Origin: Deltaproteobacteria bacterium
GTDB taxonomy: Bacteria > Desulfobacterota > Binatia > UBA9968
Assembly (NCBI GenBank): GCA_016874755.1
Contig: VGTH01000030.1
Coordinates: forward strand, 1-64,000
DNA: 64,000 nucleotides
Reading direction: 5' to 3'
Part shown: positions 34,423-44,141 of the stretch, piece after piece
Position numbering within the stretch: the stretch's first letter is position 1
How the letters are laid out: each line of letters begins with the position of its first letter
Translations under genes and position numbers: made by a program
Notes under the pieces: model-generated
Told to the model about the DNA's origin: nothing
Seen by the model: the letters and a program-made list of their open reading frames with translations, nothing else
Databases searched by the model: none

Positions 34423-35213
34423 CGTGCCGGCAATGATCGTTGCGCGTTTTGATCGAGAACCGCCAATTGCCGAGCGCGGAGCGGAAAGCCAAATTGCTCG
34501 TTGCGCATGCGCAGCCGTTGATTGGAAACTTCACCGATGATCTGCGCGGCGCGCTCAAAGGACTCGCGGTCGGTTAACAAGGATGCAAGCGCGTTGCCGC
34601 CGGAGTCTTTGTGGCCGACTTCGTCGAGCAAAATCTCGTGAAAGACTTTGGCGATCTTGCCTTCGATGCCGTGTTTCTTGAGCTTGCTGCAAACCAGGTA
34701 CAAAGCGCCGCCGCCGCCTTCGGTCAGAGTGATGGCGGCGCGCTCGAGGTTTTCGTCCTTGCGATGAATCTCCTTGGAGCGAACTCGGCCCGAGCCGTGC
34801 AACAGCGTGGCGTAGCTTTTCGAATATTTTGCTCTGACTTTGGCGAGCTTTTTATCTTCCGGCAGCCAGGTGAGGTCCTTGGGATGAACTGTTTTGCCGG
34901 TGATCTCCTGCAGCAAATCCATCACCAGCTGCGCGTGCTTGGTTTCGTCCGCGAGCTTTTCGGTGAGCTCGGCGTAGGCATGGCGCTCGACGCCCTTGCC
35001 GATTTTGGGATAAAGCGCCGCCAGCGCATCGAGAATCGGCTTGATCGCCGAGTATTCTTTGAATCCTTGCGCTTTCAGCCAGCGCACATGATCGGTCGGC
35101 TTGCGCGGCTTCTTGAAAAACGCCGCGATCACGGCGCGCTCGCCATCGGCGTAGGCGCGGGCAAGCGAAGTGAGTTTTTTTGCGTAGGCATTCACAGGAC
35201 TATCTGTCTCCAC
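34419..35213 (-). CDS. ferritin-like diiron-fold protein
   Basis: A protein of about 264 residues with two ExxH helices expected of ferritin-like folds: ADETKHAQL near residue 83 and ILLDEVGHKD near 203. The intervening helices hold further Glu (HAYAELTEK, ENLERAAITL). It is probably a metal-carboxylate four-helix protein of unknown activity. The start is unclear: an ATG at 35354 would translate the whole repeat at 35237-35311, so the GTG at 35213 or 35195 is more likely. Neither has a good ribosome binding site. Confidence 0.6.
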   Translation of the reverse strand: METDSPVNAYAKKLTSLARAYADGERAVIAAFFKKPRKPTDHVRWLKAQGFKEYSAIKPILDALAALYPKIGKGVERHAYAELTEKLADETKHAQLVMDLLQEITGKTVHPKDLTWLPEDKKLAKVRAKYSKSYATLLHGSGRVRSKEIHRKDENLERAAITLTEGGGGALYLVCSKLKKHGIEGKIAKVFHEILLDEVGHKDSGGNALASLLTDRESFERAAQIIGEVSNQRLRMRNEQFGFPLRARQLAVLDQNAQRSLPAR

Positions 35214-35236
35214 GAAGGTCACGAAGAGAAGATTGT

Positions 35237-35311
35237 CCTCGCGCAAAGGCGCAAAGGACGCAAAGTTCGGAAAACGCCTTTTCTCTGCGCCCTCTGCGTC
35301 TCTGCGCGAGG
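35237..35311. repeat. hairpin repeat, GCGCAAAGGCGCAAAG family (complete)
   Basis: CCTCGCGCAAAGGCGCAAAG then GACGCAAAG form the left arm, an AAAACGCCTTTTCTC loop follows, and TCTGCGCCCTCTGCGTCTCT then GCGCGAGG form the right arm. Outer nine bases CCTCGCGCA and TGCGCGAGG are exact complements. A CACGAAGGTCACGAAG half unit of the other family abuts it at 35211-35227. Confidence 0.8.
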
Positions 35312-35320
35312 CATTCCGAA

Positions 35321-35836
35321 TCATTTCGGCGGCGCCGGAATCACCGTGCCGCATTTTTTACACGTGCGCAGCTTCTCGTCGCTGGAAAATATCTGATACA
35401 CCTGCCCCACCGGGTCGGCGCGGTAGTCGCCGACTTCGGCCGACGTCTCATAGACTTTGTCGCCGCACTTGTTGCAGTACCATTTGAAATAATCGATCTC
35501 GCCGGCTTTGCGCTTGCGCTCGAAGACGATGAACCATGAGTTGGGTTCCAATCGCGGCGAGTGCGGCACGCCGGCGGGGCAGAGCAAGATCTGCCCGGCT
35601 TCAATGTCGGCGGTGTGTTCTTTGCCATTCTCATCGCGATAAACCAGATGCTGCACACCGGTCACTTGCAGCGTGACCTCGTCGGCGGGATCGACGTGAA
35701 AATCCCAGCGCTCCTTACGCCCGCTGCTGAGAAACGCGATGGATTCGGAATCTTGCCAAAGCACACGGCGGGTTTTGCCTTCGGCTTTGACCGCTTCGAT
35801 GACACCGTTGAGATCGATGGGAATGAGTTTTTCCAT
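35321..35836 (-). CDS. 3-hydroxyanthranilate 3,4-dioxygenase-like cupin
   Basis: A 171-residue cupin close to 3-hydroxyanthranilate 3,4-dioxygenase, which opens the ring in tryptophan or nitrobenzoate breakdown. The iron ligands H47, E53 and H92 and the substrate Arg R43 are in place (RWDFHVDPADE; VPHSPR). The C-terminus has CNKCGD and CKKCG, the rubredoxin-like second metal site of bacterial enzymes. Strong GGAGG before ATG 35836. Spacing after H92 is one residue shorter than usual, so the substrate could be a related aminophenol. Confidence 0.82.
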   Translation of the reverse strand: MEKLIPIDLNGVIEAVKAEGKTRRVLWQDSESIAFLSSGRKERWDFHVDPADEVTLQVTGVQHLVYRDENGKEHTADIEAGQILLCPAGVPHSPRLEPNSWFIVFERKRKAGEIDYFKWYCNKCGDKVYETSAEVGDYRADPVGQVYQIFSSDEKLRTCKKCGTVIPAPPK

Positions 35837-35961
35837 GACGCCTCCCGTGTGGCGAATATAGCGCGAGCGAAAGCGCCGGAGCAAGGTTTGTTGTAAATAG
35901 GATTGCAAATGACCACACACAAAGTAGGGTGGACGGATACGCTGTACGAAAGAGCGTGCGA

Positions 35962-36411
35962 ATGCTTTCCCGAGTAATTTCGATGGCGGTGATTACTGTT
36001 TGCCTATTGGCTGGCGGTTCCATTCTCTTCCGCAGCCAGCGAGGCAAACCGATTCTTCAACCCGATCTTGCCGAGCTGCGCTTTTTTGAAACGTGGCGCG
36101 CGGGGCAATCGGACCGACGGCTTCTGGGGCGTTGGTTGGGTAGCGCTCTGCCGGTTCTCTGGGTGGCGGTTACGAAAGATTCATTGGAAGTCGGGCCGCG
36201 TTTTCCGCTCAACCTGCTGTTTGTCGCAGAAGCTTTCGGCTGGGATCACAGTGTGCCGGGACGGTCGATCGTGGACATTCGTGAGACTTCTCGCCTCGGC
36301 GCCGTCGCGATTCGCTACCGGCACCGGACTGGAGATTTAGAATTGCTGAAATTGTCCGTGCATGATCGCGCCGCGTTGGTCACGGCACTGCGGGCGATTC
36401 AGCTGAGTTGA
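35962..36411 (+). CDS. hypothetical membrane-anchored protein
   Basis: About 149 residues (160 if the GTG at 35929 is used). One N-terminal hydrophobic helix (VISMAVITVCLLAGGSILF) precedes a soluble part containing LPVLWVAVTKDSLEVGPRFP and LKLSVHDRAALVTAL, which looks like a small PH-like strand pattern. I do not recognise the family. It stands alone between divergent and convergent neighbours; no clear ribosome binding site. Confidence 0.55.
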   Translation: MLSRVISMAVITVCLLAGGSILFRSQRGKPILQPDLAELRFFETWRAGQSDRRLLGRWLGSALPVLWVAVTKDSLEVGPRFPLNLLFVAEAFGWDHSVPGRSIVDIRETSRLGAVAIRYRHRTGDLELLKLSVHDRAALVTALRAIQLS

Positions 36412-36508
36412 GATGGGTTTCGGCCCCCGCATCGCCTGAACCCGTACCCTTATAGTTGAAAATTTGCGCGGCTTGCGAAGACTTGTCAAATACAAGAATT
36501 CTATCTCG

Positions 36509-36594
36509 CACCACGAAGCACCCGAAGGTCACGAAGTTCGGAAAAGATATTTTTTTCTTCTCTTACCTTCGTGGTCTTCGTGGCCTTCGTGGTG
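36509..36594. repeat. hairpin repeat, CACGAAG/CTTCGTG family, copy 2
   Basis: CACCACGAAGCACCCGAAGG then TCACGAAG, loop with seven T, and ACCTTCGTGGTCTTCGTGGC then CTTCGTGGTG. It is almost fully self-complementary. It lies in the gap 36412-36672 between convergent genes, which holds no other feature. Confidence 0.8.
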
Positions 36595-36672
36595 AATATT
36601 CCCCCTTCAAACCTTTGCGCCTTAGGGTAATCGTTTTACGCGCGTCGAAAAAACGACGGGCTGGCAAACTGC

Positions 36673-38913
<2,241 letters not shown>

Positions 38914-38917
38914 TGCC

Positions 38918-39298
38918 TTAGTTCTCGACTAGGAACTCGTCGAGATTGTCGACCATCCGTTCGACGGCTTGACGAACTAAAATAAAGTGTTGTTCGAGTT
39001 GCGCCACTTGATCCGAAAGCGAGGCTGCCTCGCCGGCACGGCCGGCAACTTCGAGCGCTTTGGACATCGCCTCGAGCTCGGTGGCACCGACGTGGGTGCA
39101 GCTGGATTTCAACGTGTGCGCCTCGTGGGTGAGGGCGCGATGATCGTTGGCGCCGACGGCGAGGCGCATTCTTTCGACCCGGCCGGGCGCGTCGCTGAGA
39201 AAGTCATCGGCCAGGCCGAGCAGCAGATCGACGTCGAAATCGGCGATCCACTTGCGCGCCTTGGTGCGCAGTTGTGCGGCGACTTCGCAGTATTCCAT
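38918..39298 (-). CDS. Hpt domain phosphotransfer protein
   Basis: A 126-residue histidine phosphotransfer protein. [12 protein letters not shown] with H61 as the phosphorylated residue is the Hpt signature. It passes phosphate between the receiver domains of the downstream hybrid kinase and an unknown final regulator. It ends four bases before the kinase start. Confidence 0.9.
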   Translation of the reverse strand: MEYCEVAAQLRTKARKWIADFDVDLLLGLADDFLSDAPGRVERMRLAVGANDHRALTHEAHTLKSSCTHVGATELEAMSKALEVAGRAGEAASLSDQVAQLEQHFILVRQAVERMVDNLDEFLVEN

Positions 39299-39538
39299 TT
39301 GCTTTTACGTATTCTCTTGTTGTGCGCGACCTAATAGTTACCGAACGCACACGAGCTTCATGTTCTAGATCGGCAAGTCACCGAGGGTCTTAGATATTCA
39401 TGGCACGCTGCGACCGCTCCCGTGTCAAACCTGGTGACGCGAGGTTTTCTTGACGCTGCAGCGGCTGCAGTGATAGGAATGGCGCAACTAGAACGGCGGG
39501 AGCGATCGGCGCAACGTTCTCAAGAAAAGGAGAAAGTT

Positions 39539-40330
39539 ATGGCTGAACGGGTTTGGGACAAGTTTTTGACGGAGCAGGACAAGGCTACCTTGGTAGGCAA
39601 AGGCGAGCGCCGAATCGGTTTCGGTGAGCGGCCGGCGCTGCTCTTGATCGATCTTTACCGTTGGGTTTTTGGCGATAAGCCCGAGGCGGTAACCGACGCG
39701 ATCAAAACCTGGCCGGGCAGCTGCGGGCTGTCGGGTTGGAACGCGCTGCCGCATATACAGAAACTACTCGCCAAGTGCCGCGAGGTGGGCATCCCGATTA
39801 TTCACGTAACGGGTATGGATGGCGTCGCCGTCGAGCCCTGGGCGTTTCGCCGCGACACCAAGAAACGCGCCACCATGAGCGCCGAAGAGCTCGACCGTTT
39901 CCGCCGCCGCTACGACATCGTCGACGAAGTAAAGCCGATTCCCGGCGAGACGGTTTTCAAAAAAGTTTCACCGAGCGCCTTCTGGGGCACGCCGCTCGTC
40001 GGCCATCTTAATTTTCTCGGCGTCGATACGATCATCACCTGCGGTGAGAGCACGAGCGGCTGCGTGCGCGCCAGCGTGGTCGATGGCACGACCAATCGCC
40101 TGCGCATGGTCGTCGCCGAAGAATGTGTTTTCGACCGCCACGAGGCCTGCCACGCGATCAACCTGTTCGACATGAACCAAAAATACGCCGATGTGCTGCC
40201 GCTGGACGACATCATCAAATATCTCGATGCCTGGCGCGCCGAGAAAGCCGGCCAGGTGGGTTACGCCAACAATAGCGTGGAGTATTTAAAAGATTTGGCG
40301 ATCGGCGAGACGTATAAGGGGCTGCGCTAG
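39539..40330 (+). CDS. isochorismatase-like cysteine hydrolase
   Basis: A 263-residue cysteine hydrolase of the isochorismatase fold with the expected triad: D38 in LLLIDLY, Lys at 141 or 142 (FKKVSPSAFWGT) and C175 in STSGCVRAS. The length and motif pattern match N-carbamoylsarcosine amidase and maleamate amidohydrolase relatives, so an amide or ureido substrate is likely. AGGAG lies before ATG 39539; an earlier frame start at 39422 adds a non-conserved extension. Confidence 0.85.
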   Translation: MAERVWDKFLTEQDKATLVGKGERRIGFGERPALLLIDLYRWVFGDKPEAVTDAIKTWPGSCGLSGWNALPHIQKLLAKCREVGIPIIHVTGMDGVAVEPWAFRRDTKKRATMSAEELDRFRRRYDIVDEVKPIPGETVFKKVSPSAFWGTPLVGHLNFLGVDTIITCGESTSGCVRASVVDGTTNRLRMVVAEECVFDRHEACHAINLFDMNQKYADVLPLDDIIKYLDAWRAEKAGQVGYANNSVEYLKDLAIGETYKGLR

Positions 40331-40340
40331 GAAGCGCAGC

Positions 40341-40424
40341 CTTCAACATTCAAGGTTCGGATTCGCTCGGTTCTGCGGAAAACCGAGCTTTCAACCTTGA
40401 ACCTTGAACGTTGAACCTTGAACG
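40341..40424. repeat. hairpin repeat with TTGAACCTTGAAC units
   Basis: CAACATTCAAGGTT pairs with AACCTTGAACGTTG with one mismatch, and inside GCTCGGTT pairs exactly with AACCGAGC. Tandem AACCTTGAAC units extend the right arm. It lies between convergent genes and provides the stop and final codons of the MFS gene. Confidence 0.7.
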
Positions 40425-41593
40425 GGCGGCGTCGGTCGGCGCCGGAGGCCCCACCAAGTGAGCGTCAGCACGATCACGGAGCTGAGCGCCATCATCTGAA
40501 ATCCTTGCTCGTACCCTAGCGATTCGATCAAAACACCGCAAACCAGCGGGCCGATCATCTGCCCCAGCGAAGTCGACGCGCGCGAAAGGCCAAGGGCGAG
40601 CCCCTTGGCAGCCGGCGGCGCGCATTGGAGCGCGAAGGTTGTCGATCCGACATTGCTGAAGCCGAATCCCATGGTCATCACCGCCAGCGGCAAAAGTAGC
40701 GTCAGAAAAGTGTTGCCGTAGACTTGTACGAGAAACATCGGGATTCCCAGGACGACGCCGAGCAAAATTACCCGCGATGCTTTGATGCGGTCGGCGAGCA
40801 AGCCGCCGGTGAAGCGGCCCAAGGTATCTGTCAGCCGCGAGAATGCCACCATCGTGCCGACAACCTCGAGACCGATGCCGCGCTGGTTGACGGCGAGAAA
40901 GGGAAAGGCCACGCGGGTGACGCCAACAAGAAAAAAGAACGACTGACAGATCGCCAGGCAGGACGCAAGAAATGGCGGCTGCTTGACGAGATTCAACCCT
41001 TCACGCCACAAGGTCGTCGACGCGTCGATCGCGGTCTTGCGGTAGCGATGGGCGCCGCCGAGTAGCACGAGTATCAATCCCAGAACTTCCGGTAAGGCGT
41101 AGAGCAGGAACAGCGCCTGAGAGCCTAGCCATTTGCCGACAAAACCTCCCAGCAGCGGGCCGAGTGTAAAGCCGATGCCCAAGGCCGATGCCATCTGGCC
41201 TTGAACTTTTCCCTGTTGCTCCGGCGCGGATTGGTCGAAGCCGATTTTCCTCAGCGACAGCGCAAACATCGCCTCGGTGAGGCCGTAAACGGCAAAAACG
41301 AAAAGAAACACCGGCATGCTGTCGAGAAACAGATAGCCGATCACGCTCATCAAGAAGCCGATGCTCACCGCGGCGATCAGCAGTGTGCCCGAGCTGAAAT
41401 AGGTCGCCATCACCCCGGAGAAAAGGTCGGAACAGACGCGACCGACACCGTTGGCGACCAGAGGGATGCCGGCCAGGGCGATCGAATAGCCTTGTTCTTT
41501 CATAAAGAACGGCGCGAGCATGGCAGCGCCGGAGGAGCCCGCGGTTTGACAAACCGCGGCGGTAACGTAGTAAGCGATCGGCGAGAGTTTCAT
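40391..41593 (-). CDS. MFS transporter, YbfB/UMF-like exporter
   Basis: A 400-residue major facilitator with about twelve membrane helices; GAAMLAPFFMKEQGYSI near the start and LLADRIKASRV between helices are typical. Substrate unknown. ATG 41593 is chosen since upstream codons belong to the repeat at 41646-41732. The last residues (VQGSTFKVQG) are repeat-derived. It is divergent from the rhodanese gene. Confidence 0.85.
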   Translation of the reverse strand: MKLSPIAYYVTAAVCQTAGSSGAAMLAPFFMKEQGYSIALAGIPLVANGVGRVCSDLFSGVMATYFSSGTLLIAAVSIGFLMSVIGYLFLDSMPVFLFVFAVYGLTEAMFALSLRKIGFDQSAPEQQGKVQGQMASALGIGFTLGPLLGGFVGKWLGSQALFLLYALPEVLGLILVLLGGAHRYRKTAIDASTTLWREGLNLVKQPPFLASCLAICQSFFFLVGVTRVAFPFLAVNQRGIGLEVVGTMVAFSRLTDTLGRFTGGLLADRIKASRVILLGVVLGIPMFLVQVYGNTFLTLLLPLAVMTMGFGFSNVGSTTFALQCAPPAAKGLALGLSRASTSLGQMIGPLVCGVLIESLGYEQGFQMMALSSVIVLTLTWWGLRRRPTPPVQGSTFKVQG

Positions 41594-41645
41594 CGCGCCG
41601 AAGTATAGCAGTGGAAATTGGGCGCGCCTACAGAGGGCGCCCAAA

Positions 41646-41732
41646 GTTGTCATTCCGAGGCTTTGCCGAGAATCTCCTCGTCGAATCCGGCTCAGGGGAC
41701 GAGATGCCTCGCGCGGCGCTCGGGATGACAAC
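41646..41732. repeat. inverted repeat GTTGTCATTCCGAG/CTCGGGATGACAAC
   Basis: An 87-base unit whose 14-base ends are complementary with one mismatch. It sits in the divergent spacer between the MFS and rhodanese genes. A related unit with GTCATCCTGAG ends is at 48124-48209. Such units resemble small non-autonomous mobile elements or terminator cassettes. Confidence 0.7.
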
Positions 41733-41794
41733 AATCATGTAGACAGCTCCGAGCGAGGTTGATAAAACGGCAACCGTAGGGAAGGAGCCTGTGC

Positions 41795-42103
41795 ATGGAG
41801 ATTCCGCAGATCCAAATCCAAGACGCCAAGAAAAAGCTCGACGAGAAGACCTGTTTGTTCGTCGATATCCGCGATCCCGGTTCTTACCAGTCCGCGCATA
41901 TTCCCGGCGCGATACATCTGAGCGACGGCAACGTGCAGGAGTTTTTGCAGCAGACCGATAAAGAAAAGCCGGTGGTGGTCTATTGCTATCACGGCAACAG
42001 CAGCATGGGCGCGACGGCCTATTTCATGGAGAACGGCTTCAAGAACGTTTGCAGCATGGCCGGCGGCTTTGAGGCGTGGCGGCAGGTGTATGAGTCGGAA
42101 TAG
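41795..42103 (+). CDS. glpE: thiosulfate sulfurtransferase GlpE-like rhodanese
   Basis: A 102-residue single-domain rhodanese that transfers sulfur from thiosulfate to thiol acceptors or cyanide. The active loop CYHGNS (64-69) is the GlpE form, with C64 carrying the persulfide. FVDIRDPGSYQSAHIPGA is the conserved start. Good ribosome binding site (AAGGAG) before ATG 41795. Confidence 0.88.
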   Translation: MEIPQIQIQDAKKKLDEKTCLFVDIRDPGSYQSAHIPGAIHLSDGNVQEFLQQTDKEKPVVVYCYHGNSSMGATAYFMENGFKNVCSMAGGFEAWRQVYESE

Positions 42104-42104
42104 G

Positions 42105-42170
42105 GGTTTCGGGTTTCGAGTTTTGGGTTTCGTGTTCCAACCCGAAACTCGGAACGCGAAACTCGAAACG
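42105..42170. repeat. hairpin repeat with GTTTCGGGTTTCGAG units
   Basis: GGTTTCGGGTTTCGAGTTTT, then GGGTTTCG, loop GTGTTCCAA, then CCCGAAACTCGGAACGCGAA and ACTCGAAAC. The arms have a short periodic unit and are complementary. It lies between the rhodanese gene and the NHL protein, both rightward. Confidence 0.7.
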
Positions 42171-42199
42171 GCTTCGACCGAAGGGAGAAATTTACGTCG

Positions 42200-43147
42200 G
42201 TGATATTAGGCAGCGGCGATTACCGCTATGAAGTGATCGAGAGCTGGGGCAAGCTGCCGGACGGTTGGCACTTCAAAGAAGTTGCGGCGGTGGGCGTCGA
42301 TAATCACGACAACGTCTATTGCTTTACCCGCGGCATTCATCCGGTGATTGTTTTCGACAAGAACGGCAACTTTGTGCGCTCGTGGGGCGAGGGGACGTTT
42401 AAGCGCGCCCACGGCGTGACCATGGCACCGGACGACACTATCTTTCTGACCGACGATGGCGATCATACGGTGCGCAAGTGCACGTTTGACGGCGAAGTCC
42501 TGATGACGCTGGGCATTCCCGGCAAGCCGGCGACCTATCAAGGCGGCGAGCCTTTCAACCGCTGCACCCACGTGGCGTTTTCGCCGCGCGGTGATATCTA
42601 CGTCTCCGACGGCTATGGCAACTCGCGGGTGCACAAATATTCGCCCGACGGAAAGTTACTATTGTCGTGGGGCGAGTCCGGCTCCGATCCCGGGCAGTTC
42701 AACATCGTGCACAATATCTGCACCGACAAAGACGGCTGGGTTTACGTTGCCGATCGCGAGAACAATCGCGTGCAAGTGTTTGATGGCAACGGCAAGTACG
42801 AAACCCAGTGGAACAACATGCACCGGCCCTGCGCGCTCTACATGGATACGACCAAGCAAGAACCGATCTGCTACATCGGTGAGCTGGGACCGGGCTTGGG
42901 TGTGAACATGGAAGCGCCCAATCTCGGCAACCGGGTCGACATTTACGATAAACGCGGCAAGCGGCTGGCGCGCCTGGGTGACATTCGCGGCGGCGAAAAA
43001 CCGGGCCAGTTCATCGCGCCGCATGGCATCGCGCTCAGCGCCGGCGGCGACATCTTTGTCGCGGAGGTGTCGTGGACCATCATGGGTCAGCGCCTGCAGC
43101 CGCCGCGCGAGCTGCGCAGTCTGCAGAAATTGAAAAAGTTAAGTTAA
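42200..43147 (+). CDS. NHL-repeat beta-propeller protein
   Basis: A 315-residue six-bladed propeller related to peptidyl-alpha-hydroxyglycine lyases and NHL proteins. Blade motifs recur: VFDKNGNFVRSWGEG, PDDTIFLTDDGDHTVRKC, PRGDIYVSDGYGNSRVHKYS, KDGWVYVADRENNRVQVFD. No signal peptide is seen, so it is likely cytoplasmic. The enzyme role is uncertain. Start GTG 42200 behind GGGAG. Confidence 0.8.
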   Translation: MILGSGDYRYEVIESWGKLPDGWHFKEVAAVGVDNHDNVYCFTRGIHPVIVFDKNGNFVRSWGEGTFKRAHGVTMAPDDTIFLTDDGDHTVRKCTFDGEVLMTLGIPGKPATYQGGEPFNRCTHVAFSPRGDIYVSDGYGNSRVHKYSPDGKLLLSWGESGSDPGQFNIVHNICTDKDGWVYVADRENNRVQVFDGNGKYETQWNNMHRPCALYMDTTKQEPICYIGELGPGLGVNMEAPNLGNRVDIYDKRGKRLARLGDIRGGEKPGQFIAPHGIALSAGGDIFVAEVSWTIMGQRLQPPRELRSLQKLKKLS

Positions 43148-43149
43148 GA

Positions 43150-43180
43150 ATATCTCGCGCAGAGGCGCGGAGGCCGCAGA
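43150..43180. repeat. half copy of GCGCAGAGGCGC repeat
   Basis: ATCTCGCGCAGAGGCGCGGA then GGCCGCAGAGG: one arm only of the GCGCAAAGGCGC family. A GTAGGGGCAGGTTTGCAACC fragment of another family follows at 43193-43212. Confidence 0.5.
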
Positions 43181-43247
43181 GGATTTTGATTCGTAGGGGC
43201 AGGTTTGCAACCCGCCCGCGTTCCGCGTGTCAGAAAGGAGCTGCCGT

Positions 43248-44060
43248 ATGCAAAGCAACGTCACACAACAACGCGTGCCGGTGCATGGCGATCAGGGCCA
43301 CTGGGTGCACGTGAGCGAGAGCCCGCGTCATGTGCGGGTGTTCCTCGGCGGGGAGACGATTGCCAGCAGCAAGCGCGCCAAACTCGTGCGCGAGGCGGAA
43401 GTTTTGCCCTGTTATTACTTTCCCAAGGAAGATGTGCGGACCGAACTGCTATCGCTGGCCACCGAGATTAGTGAGTGCCCGCACAAGGGCACGGCAAACT
43501 ACTATTCGATTCGCGCCGGCAGCAAAGTCGAAGAAGCCGGGGCATGGAGTTACCGAAATCCGTCGCCGGCTGCGAGCGCTATCAAAGATCATTTTGCTTT
43601 CGTTTGGCCCAAGATGGACAAGTGGATGGAAGAAGAGGAAGAACTTTACATCCACGCCCGCGACCCGTACAAGCGGGTCGATGCGATTCCGAGCGCGCGC
43701 CATGTGCGCGTCGTGATCGACGGCCAGACCGTCGCCGAAACGCGCCGGCCGTGCCTGGTTTTCGAGACTAACCATCCGGTGCGCTACTACATTCCGCAGG
43801 GCGACGTGCGGATGGATTTGCTGATTCGGTCTGCGACCAAATCGCGCTGTCCGTACAAAGGACCGGCGTCCTATTGGTCGGTGCAGCTTGGCAACGAGAC
43901 CTTCAACGATCTTGTCTGGGGCTATCTAGACACCATTCCAGAGTGTCCCAAGATCAAAGGGCTCGTCTGCTTCTGGCATGAGCGCGGCTGCGATATTTAC
44001 GTCGATGGTGAGTTGGTGGCGCAGCCACAAAATAAATGGGCGCGGCCGCTGCGGAGCTGA
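43248..44060 (+). CDS. tandem DUF427 domain protein
   Basis: A 270-residue protein made of two DUF427 domains. Both show the pattern RHVRVFxxGxTxAxS/T and a YYxPxxDVRxxLL loop: first domain around 15-125, second 140-255. Each domain has the CPYKGxAxYWS-like segment (ECPHKGTANYYSI; RCPYKGPASYWSV). The function of DUF427 is unknown. GGAG before ATG 43248. Confidence 0.85.
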   Translation: MQSNVTQQRVPVHGDQGHWVHVSESPRHVRVFLGGETIASSKRAKLVREAEVLPCYYFPKEDVRTELLSLATEISECPHKGTANYYSIRAGSKVEEAGAWSYRNPSPAASAIKDHFAFVWPKMDKWMEEEEELYIHARDPYKRVDAIPSARHVRVVIDGQTVAETRRPCLVFETNHPVRYYIPQGDVRMDLLIRSATKSRCPYKGPASYWSVQLGNETFNDLVWGYLDTIPECPKIKGLVCFWHERGCDIYVDGELVAQPQNKWARPLRS

Positions 44061-44071
44061 TCGGCATAGCC

Positions 44072-44098
44072 GCAAAAAACGCAGAGAACGCAAAGGGG
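44072..44098. repeat. half copy of GCAAAGGCGC-type repeat
   Basis: GCCGCAAAAAACGCAGAGAA then CGCAAAGG: a degenerate single arm of the repeat family in the short spacer before the alcohol dehydrogenase. Confidence 0.4.
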
Positions 44099-44141
44099 TG
44101 TGACCGTAGCGGCGCGATTCATCGCGCCCGACCTCGCAACA

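Noticed and set aside
35214-35354. Ferritin-like protein starting at ATG 35354
   Set aside because: It would translate the whole hairpin repeat and overlap the upstream cupin gene; the extra residues are low-complexity repeat sequence.
33478-36594. CRISPR array, because of short periodic repeats
   Set aside because: Units are 8-9 bases, arranged as inverted arms around a loop, with no spacers of regular length and no cas genes.
41594-41734. N-terminal extension of the MFS protein to 41734
   Set aside because: The codons lie in the GTCATTCCGAG inverted repeat, and the first membrane helix follows directly after ATG 41593.
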